From NCBI RefSeq assembly GCF_003362755.1, contig NZ_QKRA01000001.1, positions 1-64,000 of the forward strand: a stretch of DNA of 64,000 nt. Reading direction: 5' to 3'. Under the pieces are notes generated by a model. It was not told the origin of the DNA. It was given only the letters and a program-made list of their open reading frames with translations, and ran no database searches. Of this stretch, positions 8,495-18,534 are shown piece by piece; positions within the stretch are counted from its first letter, which is position 1; each line of letters begins with the position of its first letter. The position numbers were made by a program, and so were the translations under genes. The DNA is from Marinomonas piezotolerans (GTDB lineage Bacteria > Pseudomonadota > Gammaproteobacteria > Pseudomonadales > Marinomonadaceae).

Positions 8495-9550
8495 CTATTT
8501 CAAACCAAGAATACGACGATTTGTTTGGTGATCTATGCCGCTACTGGCGAAGTCATCAAACGCGCGTTCTGTGACTCGAATTAAATGGTCATTAACAAAT
8601 TTGACTCCTTCCTCGGCTCCAGCTTCGGGGTGTTTCATACAACATTCCCATTCGATGACTGCCCAGCCACCAAAATCATATTGAGTGAGTTTTGAGAAAA
8701 TGCCTTTGAAGTCGACTTGGCCATCTCCTAAAGATCGAAAGCGTCCAGCTCGATCTATCCAACTTTGATAGCCCCCGTATATGCCTTGCTTGCCAGTGGC
8801 ATTAAACTCGGCGTCTTTCACATGGAACATCTTGATTCGTTCATGGTAGATATCGATGAACTGTAAATAGTCCAATTGCTGTAATACAAAATGAGAAGGG
8901 TCAAAAAGGATATTGGCTCTAGGGTGATGATCTGTTGCCGCTAAAAACATATCGAATGTGACGCCGTCATGTAGGTCTTCACCCGGATGAATTTCAAAGC
9001 AGACATTGACGTTGCAACGGTCGAACTCATCTAAGATTGGAATCCAGCGATTAGCTAATTCATCAAAGCCTGCCTCAACCAAGCCTGCGGGTCGTTGCGG
9101 CCAAGGGTAAAGATATGGCCAAAGTAAAGCACCAGAAAAAGTGGCGTGGTTGGTTAATCCTAGATTTTTAGAAGCATGTGCGGATTTTAATAGCTGATCG
9201 ACAGCCCATTTTTGTCTGGCGTCTGGATTGCCTTTGACATGGTCTGGCGCGAAACCGTCGAACATTTCATCATAGGCTGGATGTACTGCGACTAATTGTC
9301 CTTGCAAGTGGGTAGATAGCTCGGTGACAACCATGTTGTGTTTGGCCAGCGTGTCTTGAATATATTGACAGTATTGGAGATCGTGAGCGGCGCGATCTAG
9401 GTCAAACAGCCTTTGATCCCAAGTTGGTATTTGTACGCCTTTAAAACCAATACTTGCAGCCCATTCAATAATGTTTTCAAACGTATTGAATGGCGCTTCA
9501 TCGCTAGCGAACTGCGCAAGGAACAGGGCGGGACCTTGTATAGCCTGCAT
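8495..9550 (-). CDS. Sugar phosphate isomerase/epimerase family TIM barrel
   Basis: A 351-residue protein of the AP_endonuc_2/xylose-isomerase-like TIM-barrel superfamily (COG1082). Metal-ligand positions of the family are visible in order: Glu in CFEIHPGED, Asp in ILFDPSHF, His in KMFHVKDAEF and Glu in AVIEWE. It starts at ATG 9550 with GGGGG upstream and is the first gene of the operon. Members of this family pair recurrently with Gfo/Idh/MocA dehydrogenases in catabolism of inositols, keto-sugars and rare sugars. The exact reaction is not readable here. The next upstream feature is the palindromic operator. Confidence 0.85.
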   Translation of the reverse strand: MQAIQGPALFLAQFASDEAPFNTFENIIEWAASIGFKGVQIPTWDQRLFDLDRAAHDLQYCQYIQDTLAKHNMVVTELSTHLQGQLVAVHPAYDEMFDGFAPDHVKGNPDARQKWAVDQLLKSAHASKNLGLTNHATFSGALLWPYLYPWPQRPAGLVEAGFDELANRWIPILDEFDRCNVNVCFEIHPGEDLHDGVTFDMFLAATDHHPRANILFDPSHFVLQQLDYLQFIDIYHERIKMFHVKDAEFNATGKQGIYGGYQSWIDRAGRFRSLGDGQVDFKGIFSKLTQYDFGGWAVIEWECCMKHPEAGAEEGVKFVNDHLIRVTERAFDDFASSGIDHQTNRRILGLK

Positions 9551-10051
9551 AATGTTACCCCCATAGTTATTTTTATTAGAGTGGTTTTATATGTCTGTAA
9601 TCGATTACATTTTCTATCATAAAAAAAGACTTTTGCAATGCGTTTTGTAAAGTCTTTTTGAAGATTTTGGTGATTATAGTGTGTTTTTTGATCTAATCAA
9701 GTGCGTTTTTTCGATTTTAATGAGCTTTTATGCCCTTGAAAAATGATGTAACGAAATGAAATTTTTACAGTTTGAAAGATGATAAGTATGTTAAGGGGTA
9801 AGTTCAAAGCCAATAATTTTGACTGTTATCAGGAAGTTGCCTTTATGAAGTATGCAGGTCGAAAAGCCATTATTGATGACATGTGTCTAGAAAAATAATG
9901 TAAAAATTTTGAATTTCATAATGTGTGTTTTTTTATAAAAAACGCTACACACAAACAAAAAAAGATAATACCGCCACTTAAACCATCACTTTACATTTAT
10001 CCCACTCCTTATGGAGATCGTTCACATATAAAAATAACAAGGGATGAAAAA
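9551..10051. promoter_or_regulatory. Divergent control region of two sugar operons
   Basis: A 500-base AT-rich region from which the minus-strand sugar operon and the plus-strand xyl operon diverge. Besides the LacI-type palindrome near 9600 I see no gene. The last 150 bases before xylF are rich in A and T runs, where XylR and CRP sites would be expected, but I could not identify them with confidence. A frame open from 9923 is only the upstream extension of xylF. Confidence 0.6.
9596..9609 (-). promoter_or_regulatory. LacI-type operator palindrome
   Basis: TGTAATCGATTACA is a perfect 14-base palindrome with the central CG typical of LacI/GalR-family operators. It lies 46 bases upstream of the first gene of the minus-strand sugar operon, whose last gene encodes a LacI-type repressor. 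I infer that this repressor binds here and shuts off the operon. Confidence 0.75.
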
Positions 10052-11053
10052 ATGAAAAAAATAGTGTCCATGAGTTTGTTGGCAACTCTCTGCGCAGCAA
10101 CGTCTCTTCCTGCTTTGGCTGACGGCGAAAAAATTGGTTTGCTTATGTCTGACTTACGCCTAGAGCGCTGGCAAAAAGACCGAGATTTGTTCACGTCTGC
10201 TGCGGAAGCGATGGGAGCAAAAGTCTATACCCAATCAGCAAATGGCGATGTCACCACCCAAATTTCTCAAGTGGAAAATATGATTTCTCGTGGTGTGGAT
10301 GTGCTTGTAATCGTGCCTGAAAATGGCGAGGTATTGGGTAATGTGCTAGCTGAAGCGAAAGCAGAAGGTATTAAAGTGTTGGCTTATGACCGATTAATCA
10401 AATTTGCCGACATTGATTTGTACGTATCTTTTGACAATATTCGTGTGGGTGAGATGCAAGCCGAGGCGTTACTTAAACGTAAACCAACGGGCAACTACTT
10501 CTTATTAGGCGGTTCACCTACCGATAACAATGCAAAGATGTTTCGCCAGGGGCAAATGAATGTCTTACAACCAGCGATCGATTCTAAACAGATTAAAGTT
10601 GTAGGCGATCAATGGGCTATGGGCTGGTCTGCCGAAGCTGCGTTGAACATTATGGAAAACGGACTCACTGCAAACGCTAATAAAATTGATGCAGTGGTTG
10701 CTTCCAATGACTCTACAGCGGGCGGTGCGGTACAAGCTTTAGCGGCTCAGGGCTTGAGTGGCAAAGTGGTAATTTCTGGTCAAGATGCAGACCTTGCTGC
10801 AATGCGTCGTATTGTCGCTGGGACACAAACCATGACGGTGTACAAGCCGATTTCTAAGCTGGCGACAACCAGTGCGCAGATGGCCGTAAAACTGGCTCGT
10901 GGTGAGCGTATCGAGGTAAATGGTCACGTTAACAACGGCAAAAAAGATGTCGATTCTGTGTTGTTGACGCCTATTTCTGTCGACAAAGGCAATTTGGATT
11001 CTACCGTTATTGCTGATGGATACCATACACACAACGCTGTTTACAACCCTTAG
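10052..11053 (+). CDS. xylF: D-xylose-binding periplasmic protein
   Basis: A 333-residue high-affinity xylose receptor. It has a signal peptide (MKKIVSMSLLATLCAATSLPALA, cleaved before DGEKIG), and the mature part is strikingly like E. coli XylF: LRLERWQKDRD, QVENMISRGVDVLVIVPENG, KVLAYDRLI, SFDNIRVGEMQAEAL, NYFLLGGSPTDNNAK and ISGQDADLAAMRRI. I start at ATG 10052 with AGGGA upstream; the frame is open further 5' but without signal-peptide logic. It delivers xylose to XylGH. A terminator-like hairpin follows, which should make xylF mRNA more abundant than xylGH. Confidence 0.97.
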   Translation: MKKIVSMSLLATLCAATSLPALADGEKIGLLMSDLRLERWQKDRDLFTSAAEAMGAKVYTQSANGDVTTQISQVENMISRGVDVLVIVPENGEVLGNVLAEAKAEGIKVLAYDRLIKFADIDLYVSFDNIRVGEMQAEALLKRKPTGNYFLLGGSPTDNNAKMFRQGQMNVLQPAIDSKQIKVVGDQWAMGWSAEAALNIMENGLTANANKIDAVVASNDSTAGGAVQALAAQGLSGKVVISGQDADLAAMRRIVAGTQTMTVYKPISKLATTSAQMAVKLARGERIEVNGHVNNGKKDVDSVLLTPISVDKGNLDSTVIADGYHTHNAVYNP

Positions 11054-11064
11054 TTCACTCCTAT

Positions 11065-11091
11065 AAACAGCACCCTCAAAAGGTGCTGTTT
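11065..11091 (+). terminator. Attenuating hairpin between xylF and xylG
   Basis: AAACAGCACC (11065-11074) pairs perfectly with GGTGCTGTTT (11082-11091), followed by GCTTTTC. As the downstream xylGHB genes have no clear promoter of their own, this is likely a partial terminator that sets a high binding-protein-to-transporter ratio. Confidence 0.75.
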
Positions 11092-11132
11092 GCTTTTCTG
11101 GTTAAACAAGAGATGTAGAAAGAGGCGTAAAC

Positions 11133-12662
11133 ATGAAGCAGCCCTTATTGGATATGCGCGGGATTATAAAAAGTTTCTCCGGTGTTCGTGCATTAAACGG
11201 CGTTAGCATTCAGCTTAAATCTGGTGAAGTTTTGTCCATTTGTGGTGAGAATGGCTCAGGCAAATCAACCTTGATGAAGGTATTAAGTGGCGTCTGGCCT
11301 TTTGGTTCTTATGAAGGTGAAATTTATTTTGAAGGGGATCTTGTTAAGGCGTCTAGCATTCGCGATACCGAAGCACTAGGGATTGTCATTATTCACCAAG
11401 AGTTGGCGCTCGTTAAAGAAATGAGTGTCCTAGAAAATATTTTTCTAGGTAATGAACTTGGTTCGTTTGCAAGATTGAATGATGAAGAAATGCATCGCCG
11501 TACAGTGGAACTGTTGGCACGCGTCAAATTGGATATTCTGCCTGATACTCCTGTCAGAGAGCTTGGTGTAGGTCAGCAGCAATTGGTTGAGATTGCTAAA
11601 GCGTTAAATAAAAACGTGAAGCTACTCATACTGGACGAACCAACGTCTTCTTTGACCTCCACTGAAATTGAAATTCTATTGAATATTGTGAGCGACCTGA
11701 AACAACAGGGAATCGCTTGCATTTATATTTCGCATAAATTGGAAGAAGTGTTGGCCCTATCTAATTGGGTTACGGTCATTCGAGATGGTGACCATATAGA
11801 TACTCGACCTGTCGAAAATCTGACACAAAATGACATCATCAGCATGATGGTGGGGCGTGAATTAGATGAGCTGTTTCCGCGTGAAGAGCACGAGATCGGT
11901 GACGTCGTATTAAATGTCAGTCACGCCACCGCTAAGCAAGTGGGGGCCTCACGAGCTCAAGTAGATGATGTTAGTTTCGAGTTGCGTCAGGGAGAAATCC
12001 TAGGTGTCGCTGGACTGATTGGATCAGGTCGAACAGAGTTGATGCAATGTTTGTACGGATGTTACGACGGCCATTATGAAGCGAATGTTGAATTAGAAGG
12101 TAAATCTTTAACGATTCGTTCTCAGAGAACTGCACTGGAAGCTGGTATCGCTATGGTACCGGAAGATCGAAAACGCCATGGTATCGTGCCGATTATGGGC
12201 GTTGGAAGGAACATCACTTTGTCGGTTTTAAAGCAGTATACGTCTTGGTTTGGGGCTTTGAATGAGGATAAAGAAAGTCAAGATATCGACCATTATATTG
12301 CACAGTTGAAGGTAAAAACAGCGTCCCCAGAACTGTCTATTAAAAACCTAAGTGGTGGAAATCAACAGAAAGCCATCATTGCTAAGTGCTTATTAACTCA
12401 TCCAAAAATCTTAATCCTAGACGAACCGACTCGTGGCATTGATGTGGGTGCTAAATACGAAATTTATAAACTTATGTTTGCGCTCGTCAAACAGGGGATG
12501 TCGATCATCATGGTGTCGTCTGAATTATCTGAAGTCATTGGCATTAGTGACCGAGTGTTGGTCATGCACGAAGGCCGACTTAAAGGGCAATTTAACCATC
12601 AAGGTTTGACTCAAGAAATGATAATGAATTGCGCGATCAAAGAGGATATAGCGAATGTTTAA
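11133..12662 (+). CDS. xylG: Xylose ABC transporter ATP-binding protein
   Basis: A 509-residue double-NBD sugar ATPase. The first domain has Walker [10 protein letters not shown], signature-like [15 protein letters not shown] and Walker B LLILDEP; the second has [24 protein letters not shown] and [14 protein letters not shown]. It begins at ATG 11133 after AGAGG and overlaps xylH by 8 bases, so the two are translationally coupled. Position between xylF and xylH fixes its role as the motor of the D-xylose importer. Confidence 0.96.
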   Translation: MKQPLLDMRGIIKSFSGVRALNGVSIQLKSGEVLSICGENGSGKSTLMKVLSGVWPFGSYEGEIYFEGDLVKASSIRDTEALGIVIIHQELALVKEMSVLENIFLGNELGSFARLNDEEMHRRTVELLARVKLDILPDTPVRELGVGQQQLVEIAKALNKNVKLLILDEPTSSLTSTEIEILLNIVSDLKQQGIACIYISHKLEEVLALSNWVTVIRDGDHIDTRPVENLTQNDIISMMVGRELDELFPREEHEIGDVVLNVSHATAKQVGASRAQVDDVSFELRQGEILGVAGLIGSGRTELMQCLYGCYDGHYEANVELEGKSLTIRSQRTALEAGIAMVPEDRKRHGIVPIMGVGRNITLSVLKQYTSWFGALNEDKESQDIDHYIAQLKVKTASPELSIKNLSGGNQQKAIIAKCLLTHPKILILDEPTRGIDVGAKYEIYKLMFALVKQGMSIIMVSSELSEVIGISDRVLVMHEGRLKGQFNHQGLTQEMIMNCAIKEDIANV

Positions 12663-13785
12663 AACAATAAAAACCAGTCAACTACAACTATTTGCCATGC
12701 TGGCAGCTATGTTTGTGATTGTCATATTCTTTTCTTTTGCGACAGATGGTGCCTTCGTATCTCCACGAAATATTTCAAATCTAATTCGCCAGACGGCTAT
12801 TGTTGGCGTGCTTGCCATTGGTATGGTGTTTGTGATCATCAGTGCGGAAATTGATTTGTCAGTTGGTTCAATGATGGGCTTATTGGGTGGTGTGGCTGCG
12901 ATTCTAGATGTTTGGTTTCACTTTCCTATCATGCTTACCGTTGTGGTGACTATTGCTGCGGGTCTAATTCTAGGTTTGTTTAATGGCTGGTGGGTTGCCT
13001 ATCAAAAAGTGCCATCTTTTATTGTGACTTTAGCTGGCATGCTAGCGTTTCGCGGCATCTTAGTTGGATTAACTGATGGCGCAACGGTCGCGCCTACGTC
13101 TAGCTCCTTGTCGATCGTCGGACAAAGTTACATTCCGTCCGGTTGGGGCGTCAGTATTGTGTCCTTGCTATGCCTAGGGTTAGTGGCCAAAGTCTATGCT
13201 CGACGTAAGGCAAGGGTTAAGCACGGAGTGGAAAATCAGCCGGCTAAATTTGAATACGCCAAAGCAACAATTGCTGTTTTCGTGTTAATGGGCTTGCTAT
13301 TTATTTTGGAAAGCTATCGTGGTATTCCCACGCCAATTTTGATCATGGGAGGGCTGATTTTACTAGCTACTTATGTTGCAAAACGAACGTCTTTTGGACG
13401 TCGAGTTTATGCTATCGGGGGGAATATCGAAGCGACTCGCATGTCAGGAGTGAATGTTGAACGCACTAAAATGTTGGTGTTTGGCTTCAATGGCATGATG
13501 GTCGCGGTGGCAGCACTAATCCTTACATCTAGGTTGGGAGCGGGTTCTCCTGCGGCAGGGAACATGGCAGAACTAGATGCTATTGCTGCCTGTGTTATTG
13601 GCGGAGCTAGTCTGGCTGGAGGTGTTGGCGCGGTATTTGGTGCCATCATGGGGGCGCTGATTATGGCGAGCTTGGATAATGGGATGAGCATGCTGGATGT
13701 GCCGACGTTTTGGCAATTAATTGTTAAAGGCATGATCTTATTACTCGCTGTTTGGTTAGATGTAAAAACCAAAAAGTCACAGTAA
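12655..13785 (+). CDS. xylH: Xylose ABC transporter permease
   Basis: A 376-residue integral membrane permease with around ten hydrophobic segments. It carries [20 protein letters not shown] near residue 60 and [20 protein letters not shown] near residue 310, as in E. coli XylH, and has the longer cytoplasmic stretch ([14 protein letters not shown]) that distinguishes XylH from RbsC. Its ATG lies inside the 3' end of xylG. It forms the membrane channel of the XylFGH importer. Confidence 0.95.
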   Translation: MFKTIKTSQLQLFAMLAAMFVIVIFFSFATDGAFVSPRNISNLIRQTAIVGVLAIGMVFVIISAEIDLSVGSMMGLLGGVAAILDVWFHFPIMLTVVVTIAAGLILGLFNGWWVAYQKVPSFIVTLAGMLAFRGILVGLTDGATVAPTSSSLSIVGQSYIPSGWGVSIVSLLCLGLVAKVYARRKARVKHGVENQPAKFEYAKATIAVFVLMGLLFILESYRGIPTPILIMGGLILLATYVAKRTSFGRRVYAIGGNIEATRMSGVNVERTKMLVFGFNGMMVAVAALILTSRLGAGSPAAGNMAELDAIAACVIGGASLAGGVGAVFGAIMGALIMASLDNGMSMLDVPTFWQLIVKGMILLLAVWLDVKTKKSQ

Positions 13786-13824
13786 CCAACGCGGCATCAA
13801 GCCCAATGTATAAAAAGGCATTGT

Positions 13825-15276
13825 ATGTATATCGGCATAGATCTTGGCACTTCAGGTGTCAAAGTTATTTTAATATCAGCAGGTGGAAGTGTCTTGGCAA
13901 CGAGCTCATCGCCTCTATCAGTATCACGTCCCTTTGATCTCTGGTCAGAGCAATCTCCAGAAGAATGGTGGCAAGCGACGGATTTGGCTATGTTGCAGTT
14001 GGCTAAAGAGCATTGCCTACAAAAGGTGAAAGGCATTGGTTTATCCGGGCAAATGCACGGTGCTACGTTGTTAGGTAAACAAGCTGAAGTGTTGCGCCCA
14101 GCGATGCTTTGGAATGACGGTCGTTCTCACGAAGAATGTTTACTGTTGCAACGGCGCTGCCCAGAAGTACAAGCCATTACGGGTAATCTAGTTATGCCTG
14201 GTTTTACCGCACCTAAGTTGCTATGGATTAGGCAGCATGAACCAGACGTTTTTGCGCGAATAGACAAGATTCTACTACCAAAAGATTACCTGCGTTTTCG
14301 CATGACAGGAGATTTTGCGACCGATGTGTCAGATGCTTCTGGCACGCTTTGGCTGAATATGGAGCAACGCGCTTGGAGCGAAACCATGTTGCAAGCAACA
14401 GGTCTAAATGAAGGGCAAATGCCAAAGGTATATGAAGGATCAGAGATCACCGGTACGATCGATGCCGCATTAGCTAATCGTTGGTCTATGCCAGTTGTAC
14501 CTGTTGTCGCTGGTGGGGGAGATAATGCTGCAGGTGCGGTCGGTATGGGGATAGTTTCGGTGGAGCAAACCATGTTATCACTTGGCACATCTGGAGTGAT
14601 TTTTGCGGTAAGTGATGGCTTTACAGCGAACCCAGCTGCTGCCTTGCATAGCTTCGGTCATGCGGTTCCTAATACCTGGCATACGATGTCTGTGATGTTG
14701 AGCGCTGCGAGTTGCATTGATTGGGTTACGAAATTGGCGCAATTTAGCAATGTGGAGGAGGCATTATCAGCCGCTGAGGCTCGTACAGATCATGAAAATA
14801 AGCTTACGTTTTTGCCATACTTGAGCGGGGAAAGAACGCCACATAATGATGTTAATGCAAAAGGTGTTTTTTGGGGAATGACCCATGAAACGACCCCAGC
14901 AGATCTTGTTCATGCTGTTCTCGAAGGTGTGAGTTTTGCTTTGCTAGATGGCTTAGATGCGGTGCGTTCAGCGCAAAACATCAGTGACGGTATCGATGTC
15001 ATTGGCGGCGGCGCTAAAAGTACGTATTGGTTACAAATGTTGGCTGATGTCTTTAATGTACCAATGGATTATCGTGCAGGTGGTGAGGTTGGACCTGCAT
15101 TGGGCGCCGCTCGCTTGGCTGCGATTGGCGATCAAGGCCAAGGCGCGCTAAACGAAATTTGCACTAAGCCTGCGCTTATTAAACGTTATTTGCCTAATCA
15201 AGAAGATAGCGCTCGGTATACAGAGAAACGCAGGCGCTTTCAGGATTTATACCAAAGAGTAAAAGGCTTGTCATAA
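13825..15276 (+). CDS. xylB: Xylulokinase
   Basis: A 483-residue FGGY-family kinase that phosphorylates D-xylulose to xylulose 5-phosphate. It begins MYIGIDLGTSGVKVILI (phosphate-binding loop). It has GLSGQMHGATLL, substrate-pocket MLWNDGRS, the catalytic-Asp region AGGGDNAAGAVGMG and the FGGY signature region VIGGGAKSTYWLQMLADV. The length matches E. coli XylB (484). The start at 13825 follows AAAAAGG. It follows xylH by about 40 bases in the same operon, whereas in E. coli xylB follows xylA; here xylA is elsewhere in the locus. Confidence 0.96.
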   Translation: MYIGIDLGTSGVKVILISAGGSVLATSSSPLSVSRPFDLWSEQSPEEWWQATDLAMLQLAKEHCLQKVKGIGLSGQMHGATLLGKQAEVLRPAMLWNDGRSHEECLLLQRRCPEVQAITGNLVMPGFTAPKLLWIRQHEPDVFARIDKILLPKDYLRFRMTGDFATDVSDASGTLWLNMEQRAWSETMLQATGLNEGQMPKVYEGSEITGTIDAALANRWSMPVVPVVAGGGDNAAGAVGMGIVSVEQTMLSLGTSGVIFAVSDGFTANPAAALHSFGHAVPNTWHTMSVMLSAASCIDWVTKLAQFSNVEEALSAAEARTDHENKLTFLPYLSGERTPHNDVNAKGVFWGMTHETTPADLVHAVLEGVSFALLDGLDAVRSAQNISDGIDVIGGGAKSTYWLQMLADVFNVPMDYRAGGEVGPALGAARLAAIGDQGQGALNEICTKPALIKRYLPNQEDSARYTEKRRRFQDLYQRVKGLS

Positions 15277-15278
15277 GC

Positions 15279-15306
15279 AAGAGCGGCGTTGCATGACGCC
15301 GCTCTT
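15279..15306 (+). terminator. GC-rich hairpin after xylB
   Basis: AAGAGCGGCGT (15279-15289) and ACGCCGCTCTT (15296-15306) form an 11-base perfect stem with a 6-base loop directly after the xylB stop codon. The T tract is short. It probably ends the xylFGHB transcript, leaving xylR to its own promoter in 15307-15427. Confidence 0.8.
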
Positions 15307-15427
15307 ATTGCCAACTTTCTTTCATTACGATTTCTAATATTTCATTTCTGATTTTTATCATTGTCTAGAACCTGCAATATCAACAAGAGTATGATCAAGC
15401 AATAATAAAAATTAGAGATGTTTTTGT

Positions 15428-16618
15428 ATGTTTGAAAAACGCTATCGGCTCAATCTAGTGTTCAATGCCAATAAAGTCTATGACCGACAAGTAATAGAAG
15501 GTATTGGTGAGTACTTGCATGCAGCTCAATGTGATTGGGATGTCTATTTTGAAGACGATTTTCGCTGTCGTCTAGATGCATTAAAGTACTGGGAAGGGGA
15601 CGGTATTATTGCCGATTTCGATAACCCTGAAGTGGAAGAGATTCTAAAACATACCGATATTCCAACTGTAGCGGTTGGTGGCTCTTACCATCATAAAGAG
15701 GATTATCCTCGCCTACCTTATGTCGCCACAGATAACGCCGCGTTGGTTCATTGTGCATACCAACACTTGAAGCGAAAAGGCCTGCCTGAGTTTGCTTTTT
15801 ATGGCGTTCCAAGCACCATTTACAGCCGATGGGCCAGCGAGCGAGAACATGCTTTTGTCGAGCAAGTCCGTTCAGATGGGTTTGAGCCTCATGTGCATCA
15901 AGGTTTTTGCACCTCGGCAGAAGTCTGGGAGACAGCGCAACGTGAGTTAGAAAATTGGCTTAAAAATCTTCCTAAACCCATTGGTATTATTGCTGTGACA
16001 GACTCGCGTGCGAGGCATCTATTGCAGGTATGCGATCATTTGAATATTTTGGTGCCAGAGGAAGTGGCCATCGTTGGGATCGATAATGAAAGTATGGCGA
16101 GAAATTTAAACCGTACTGCATTATCGTCGGTAGAGCAGGGGAGTAAGCAAATGGGCTATGAAGCCGCAAAGATGCTGCACCGTATGCTACAAGGCTATCC
16201 TGCCGAAAACTCGCTGATGGTGGTTAATCCAACAGGCATTGCTGAAAGACAGTCGTCAGACTATCGAGCTTTGCATGATCCATATGTGATCCAAGCGATG
16301 CACTTTATACGTCATAACGCCTGTCGAGGTGTGAAGGTAGCGCAGGTGGTGGATTACATTGGTATATCTAGGACCAACCTAGAAACTCGCTTTATTGATG
16401 AAATTGGCTGCTCTATGCATGAGCAGCTGCATATGACCAAGTTTTATCGTGCTTGTGAATTGATCACTTCGACCAATCTACCATTCGATGAGATCGCTCG
16501 AACCTGTGGCTACCCTTCTGTGCAATATATGTACACCGTATCACGAAAAAACTTAGGTATGACACCAGGGGAGTACCGTGTGTCATCGCGGCTTAATAAA
16601 GAGAATAATCAACACTAA
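15428..16618 (+). CDS. xylR: Xylose operon activator, AraC family
   Basis: A 396-residue regulator with a LacI-like sugar-sensing domain (residues about 1-280) fused to two AraC-type helix-turn-helix motifs (about 290-390). It matches E. coli XylR throughout: YRLNLVFNANKVYDRQVIEG, DGIIADFDNPEVEE, VAVGGSYHH, GIIAVTDSRARHLLQVCDHL, QAMHFIRHNACRGVKV and EIARTCGYPSVQYMY. It should activate xylFGHB and xylA when xylose binds. It lies downstream of xylB behind a hairpin and just ahead of the mutarotase gene. The AT-rich 120 bases upstream probably hold its own promoter. Confidence 0.96.
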   Translation: MFEKRYRLNLVFNANKVYDRQVIEGIGEYLHAAQCDWDVYFEDDFRCRLDALKYWEGDGIIADFDNPEVEEILKHTDIPTVAVGGSYHHKEDYPRLPYVATDNAALVHCAYQHLKRKGLPEFAFYGVPSTIYSRWASEREHAFVEQVRSDGFEPHVHQGFCTSAEVWETAQRELENWLKNLPKPIGIIAVTDSRARHLLQVCDHLNILVPEEVAIVGIDNESMARNLNRTALSSVEQGSKQMGYEAAKMLHRMLQGYPAENSLMVVNPTGIAERQSSDYRALHDPYVIQAMHFIRHNACRGVKVAQVVDYIGISRTNLETRFIDEIGCSMHEQLHMTKFYRACELITSTNLPFDEIARTCGYPSVQYMYTVSRKNLGMTPGEYRVSSRLNKENNQH

Positions 16619-16653
16619 AGTATTTCTAGACTATGAGAGTGAGGTAAGGTGAC

Positions 16654-17094
16654 ATGTTAAAAAATATAGATCCGTTACTAAGCGGTGAACTGCTAAACGT
16701 ATTACGAACGATGGGACATGGTGATGACATTGTTTTGGTGGATCGTAATTTTCCTGCTGCTTCCGTTGCAGCGGGAAAACCAGTCATCCGCTTGGATGGT
16801 GTAAATGTCATTCAAGCTGCCTCTGCTATTTTATCCGTATTCCCGTTGGATACTTTTGTTGATCGGCCTGTTACTCGTATGCAAGTGGTGGGTGAAGATG
16901 AGTCAGTCATGCCAGAGGTTCAGCAGGAGTTCGCGGCGCTGCTAAAAGCGGTTGACAGTGATAATGCAGAAATAGGTTCATTAGAACGTTTTGCTTTTTA
17001 CGAAGCGGCCAAGCAGGCTTTTGCTGTCATAGTAACAGGTGAAGCAAGAGGCTATGGCTGTTTCTTGTTAAAGAAAGGTGTGATCTTCGCTTAG
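16654..17094 (+). CDS. RbsD/FucU-family sugar mutarotase
   Basis: A 146-residue protein of the RbsD/FucU family, which interconverts alpha and beta anomers of sugars. Family features are the start MLKNIDPLLSGELLNVLRTMGHGDDIVLVDRNFPA, with the catalytic His in GHGD, and a C-terminal RFAFYEAAKQAFAVIVTGE. It resembles FucU more than RbsD. Its strong ribosome site is GAGGTAAGGT, and it begins 35 bases after xylR. No fucose genes are nearby, so I infer it supplies the anomer of xylose that XylA or the importer uses. Confidence 0.85.
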   Translation: MLKNIDPLLSGELLNVLRTMGHGDDIVLVDRNFPAASVAAGKPVIRLDGVNVIQAASAILSVFPLDTFVDRPVTRMQVVGEDESVMPEVQQEFAALLKAVDSDNAEIGSLERFAFYEAAKQAFAVIVTGEARGYGCFLLKKGVIFA

Positions 17095-17133
17095 AATTAT
17101 TTGTGGGAATGGGATGAGATATAAGCAACATTT

Positions 17134-17171
17134 AAAAAACACAGGTCAGCTTTCGCTGGCCTGTGTTTTTT
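17134..17171. terminator. Bidirectional terminator between fucU-like gene and xylA
   Basis: A run of A followed by CACAGGTCAGC (to 17150), loop TTTC, then GCTGGCCTGTG and a run of T (to 17171). The stem is about 16 base pairs with one G-T wobble and U tracts in both directions, so it ends transcription from both the plus-strand xylR operon and the minus-strand xylA. Confidence 0.93.
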
Positions 17172-17182
17172 ACGTGTGATGT

Positions 17183-18502
17183 TTATTTGTAAATATAGCC
17201 ATTAACCATGTTTTCTAGCATTTCCTGGCGACCTGAGACTGGCTGAGGATCTAAGGCATTTTTAGCTGCATATTCTGCTAGGTCTTGCAGCGAATGTTTA
17301 CCAGCCATAATGTCCATTCCCAACGGATCATTCCATTTTGCGTAGCGTTGATCGACAAGGTTTGCTAGCTTCTCGTCTTCAATCATTTTGACCGCTCGTT
17401 CTAAGGACTGCGCCAAGGTATCCATAGCGCCAATGTGCCCATGGAACAAATCCTCTAGGTCCCTAGACTGGCGACGCAATTTTGTATCAAACATATAGCC
17501 ACCGTCTTGGAAACCACCGTTTTTCAGTATCTCATATGTGACTAACGTATACTCTTCAACACTGGTTGGAAATTGGTCTGTGTCCCAACCCAGTTGTGCG
17601 TCGCCTTGGTTGGCGTCAACAGAACCGAGGATACCTAAAGAGCATGCTGTGGCGATTTCATGGTGGAAACTATGGCCTGCCAATGTCGCGTGATTGGCTT
17701 CAATGTTAACCTTGATTTCTTTCTCAAGCCCAAATTCTTTCAAAAAGCCATAAACCGTCGCGGTGTCGTAATCGTATTGATGTTTGGTTGGCTCGGCAGG
17801 CTTTGGTTCGATTAATAAAGTGCCCTTAAAGCCGATTTTGTATTTGTGCTCCACTACCATTTGCATAAAGCGGCCAAGCTGTGCACGTTCGCGTTTTAAA
17901 TCTGTATTGAGTAAGGTTTCGTAGCCTTCACGTCCACCCCATAAGACATAGTTATGACCATTCAATGCTTTGGTTGCGTTCATAGCATGAAACACCTGCG
18001 TCGCTGCATATGCAAAGACTTCTGGGTCAGGGTTAGAAGCGGCACCAGACATGTATCTTGGATTGGAAAAGGCGTTCGCCGTGCCCCATAGTAACTTGAT
18101 ACCTGTGGATTCTTGTTTGGCCTGGAGAACCTCAACCATTTGTGCGAAGTTATTGACGTATTCTTTAATTGACTGGCCTTCTGGGCTGACATCCACGTCG
18201 TGAAAACTGTAATAAGAGATGCCAAGTTTAGTGAAAAATTCAAAGGCAGCATCGGCTTTCATTCTGGCAGCTTCTATTTCAGATGTTGCCTTGTACCAAG
18301 GACGGTCAAAGGTATTTGCCCCAAATACATCACTGCCTTGCCAACAGAAACTGTGCCAATAACAGACGGCCATTCTTAAATGTTCAGCCATACTTTTACC
18401 CATTAACACTTTATCGGCATCATAATGCTTAAACGCAAACGGGTTACTTGAGTTCGCGCCTTCGTATTTTATGTGTGGCACGTTTTGAAAAAACTCATTC
18501 AT
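17183..18502 (-). CDS. xylA: Xylose isomerase
   Basis: A 439-residue class II xylose isomerase (E. coli XylA is 440) that converts D-xylose to D-xylulose. Catalytic and metal-binding regions are all present: [13 protein letters not shown] (catalytic His and Asp), [17 protein letters not shown] (metal Glu and Lys), [17 protein letters not shown] and [19 protein letters not shown]. It starts at ATG 18502 with AGGAG 7 bases upstream. It faces the rest of the xyl cluster and lies only 32 bases behind a decayed alpha/beta hydrolase gene on the same strand, so its promoter must be inside or upstream of that pseudogene. Confidence 0.97.
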   Translation of the reverse strand: MNEFFQNVPHIKYEGANSSNPFAFKHYDADKVLMGKSMAEHLRMAVCYWHSFCWQGSDVFGANTFDRPWYKATSEIEAARMKADAAFEFFTKLGISYYSFHDVDVSPEGQSIKEYVNNFAQMVEVLQAKQESTGIKLLWGTANAFSNPRYMSGAASNPDPEVFAYAATQVFHAMNATKALNGHNYVLWGGREGYETLLNTDLKRERAQLGRFMQMVVEHKYKIGFKGTLLIEPKPAEPTKHQYDYDTATVYGFLKEFGLEKEIKVNIEANHATLAGHSFHHEIATACSLGILGSVDANQGDAQLGWDTDQFPTSVEEYTLVTYEILKNGGFQDGGYMFDTKLRRQSRDLEDLFHGHIGAMDTLAQSLERAVKMIEDEKLANLVDQRYAKWNDPLGMDIMAGKHSLQDLAEYAAKNALDPQPVSGRQEMLENMVNGYIYK

Positions 18503-18534
18503 ATCAGAACTCCTGATAGTTGTTATTTTTGTCC

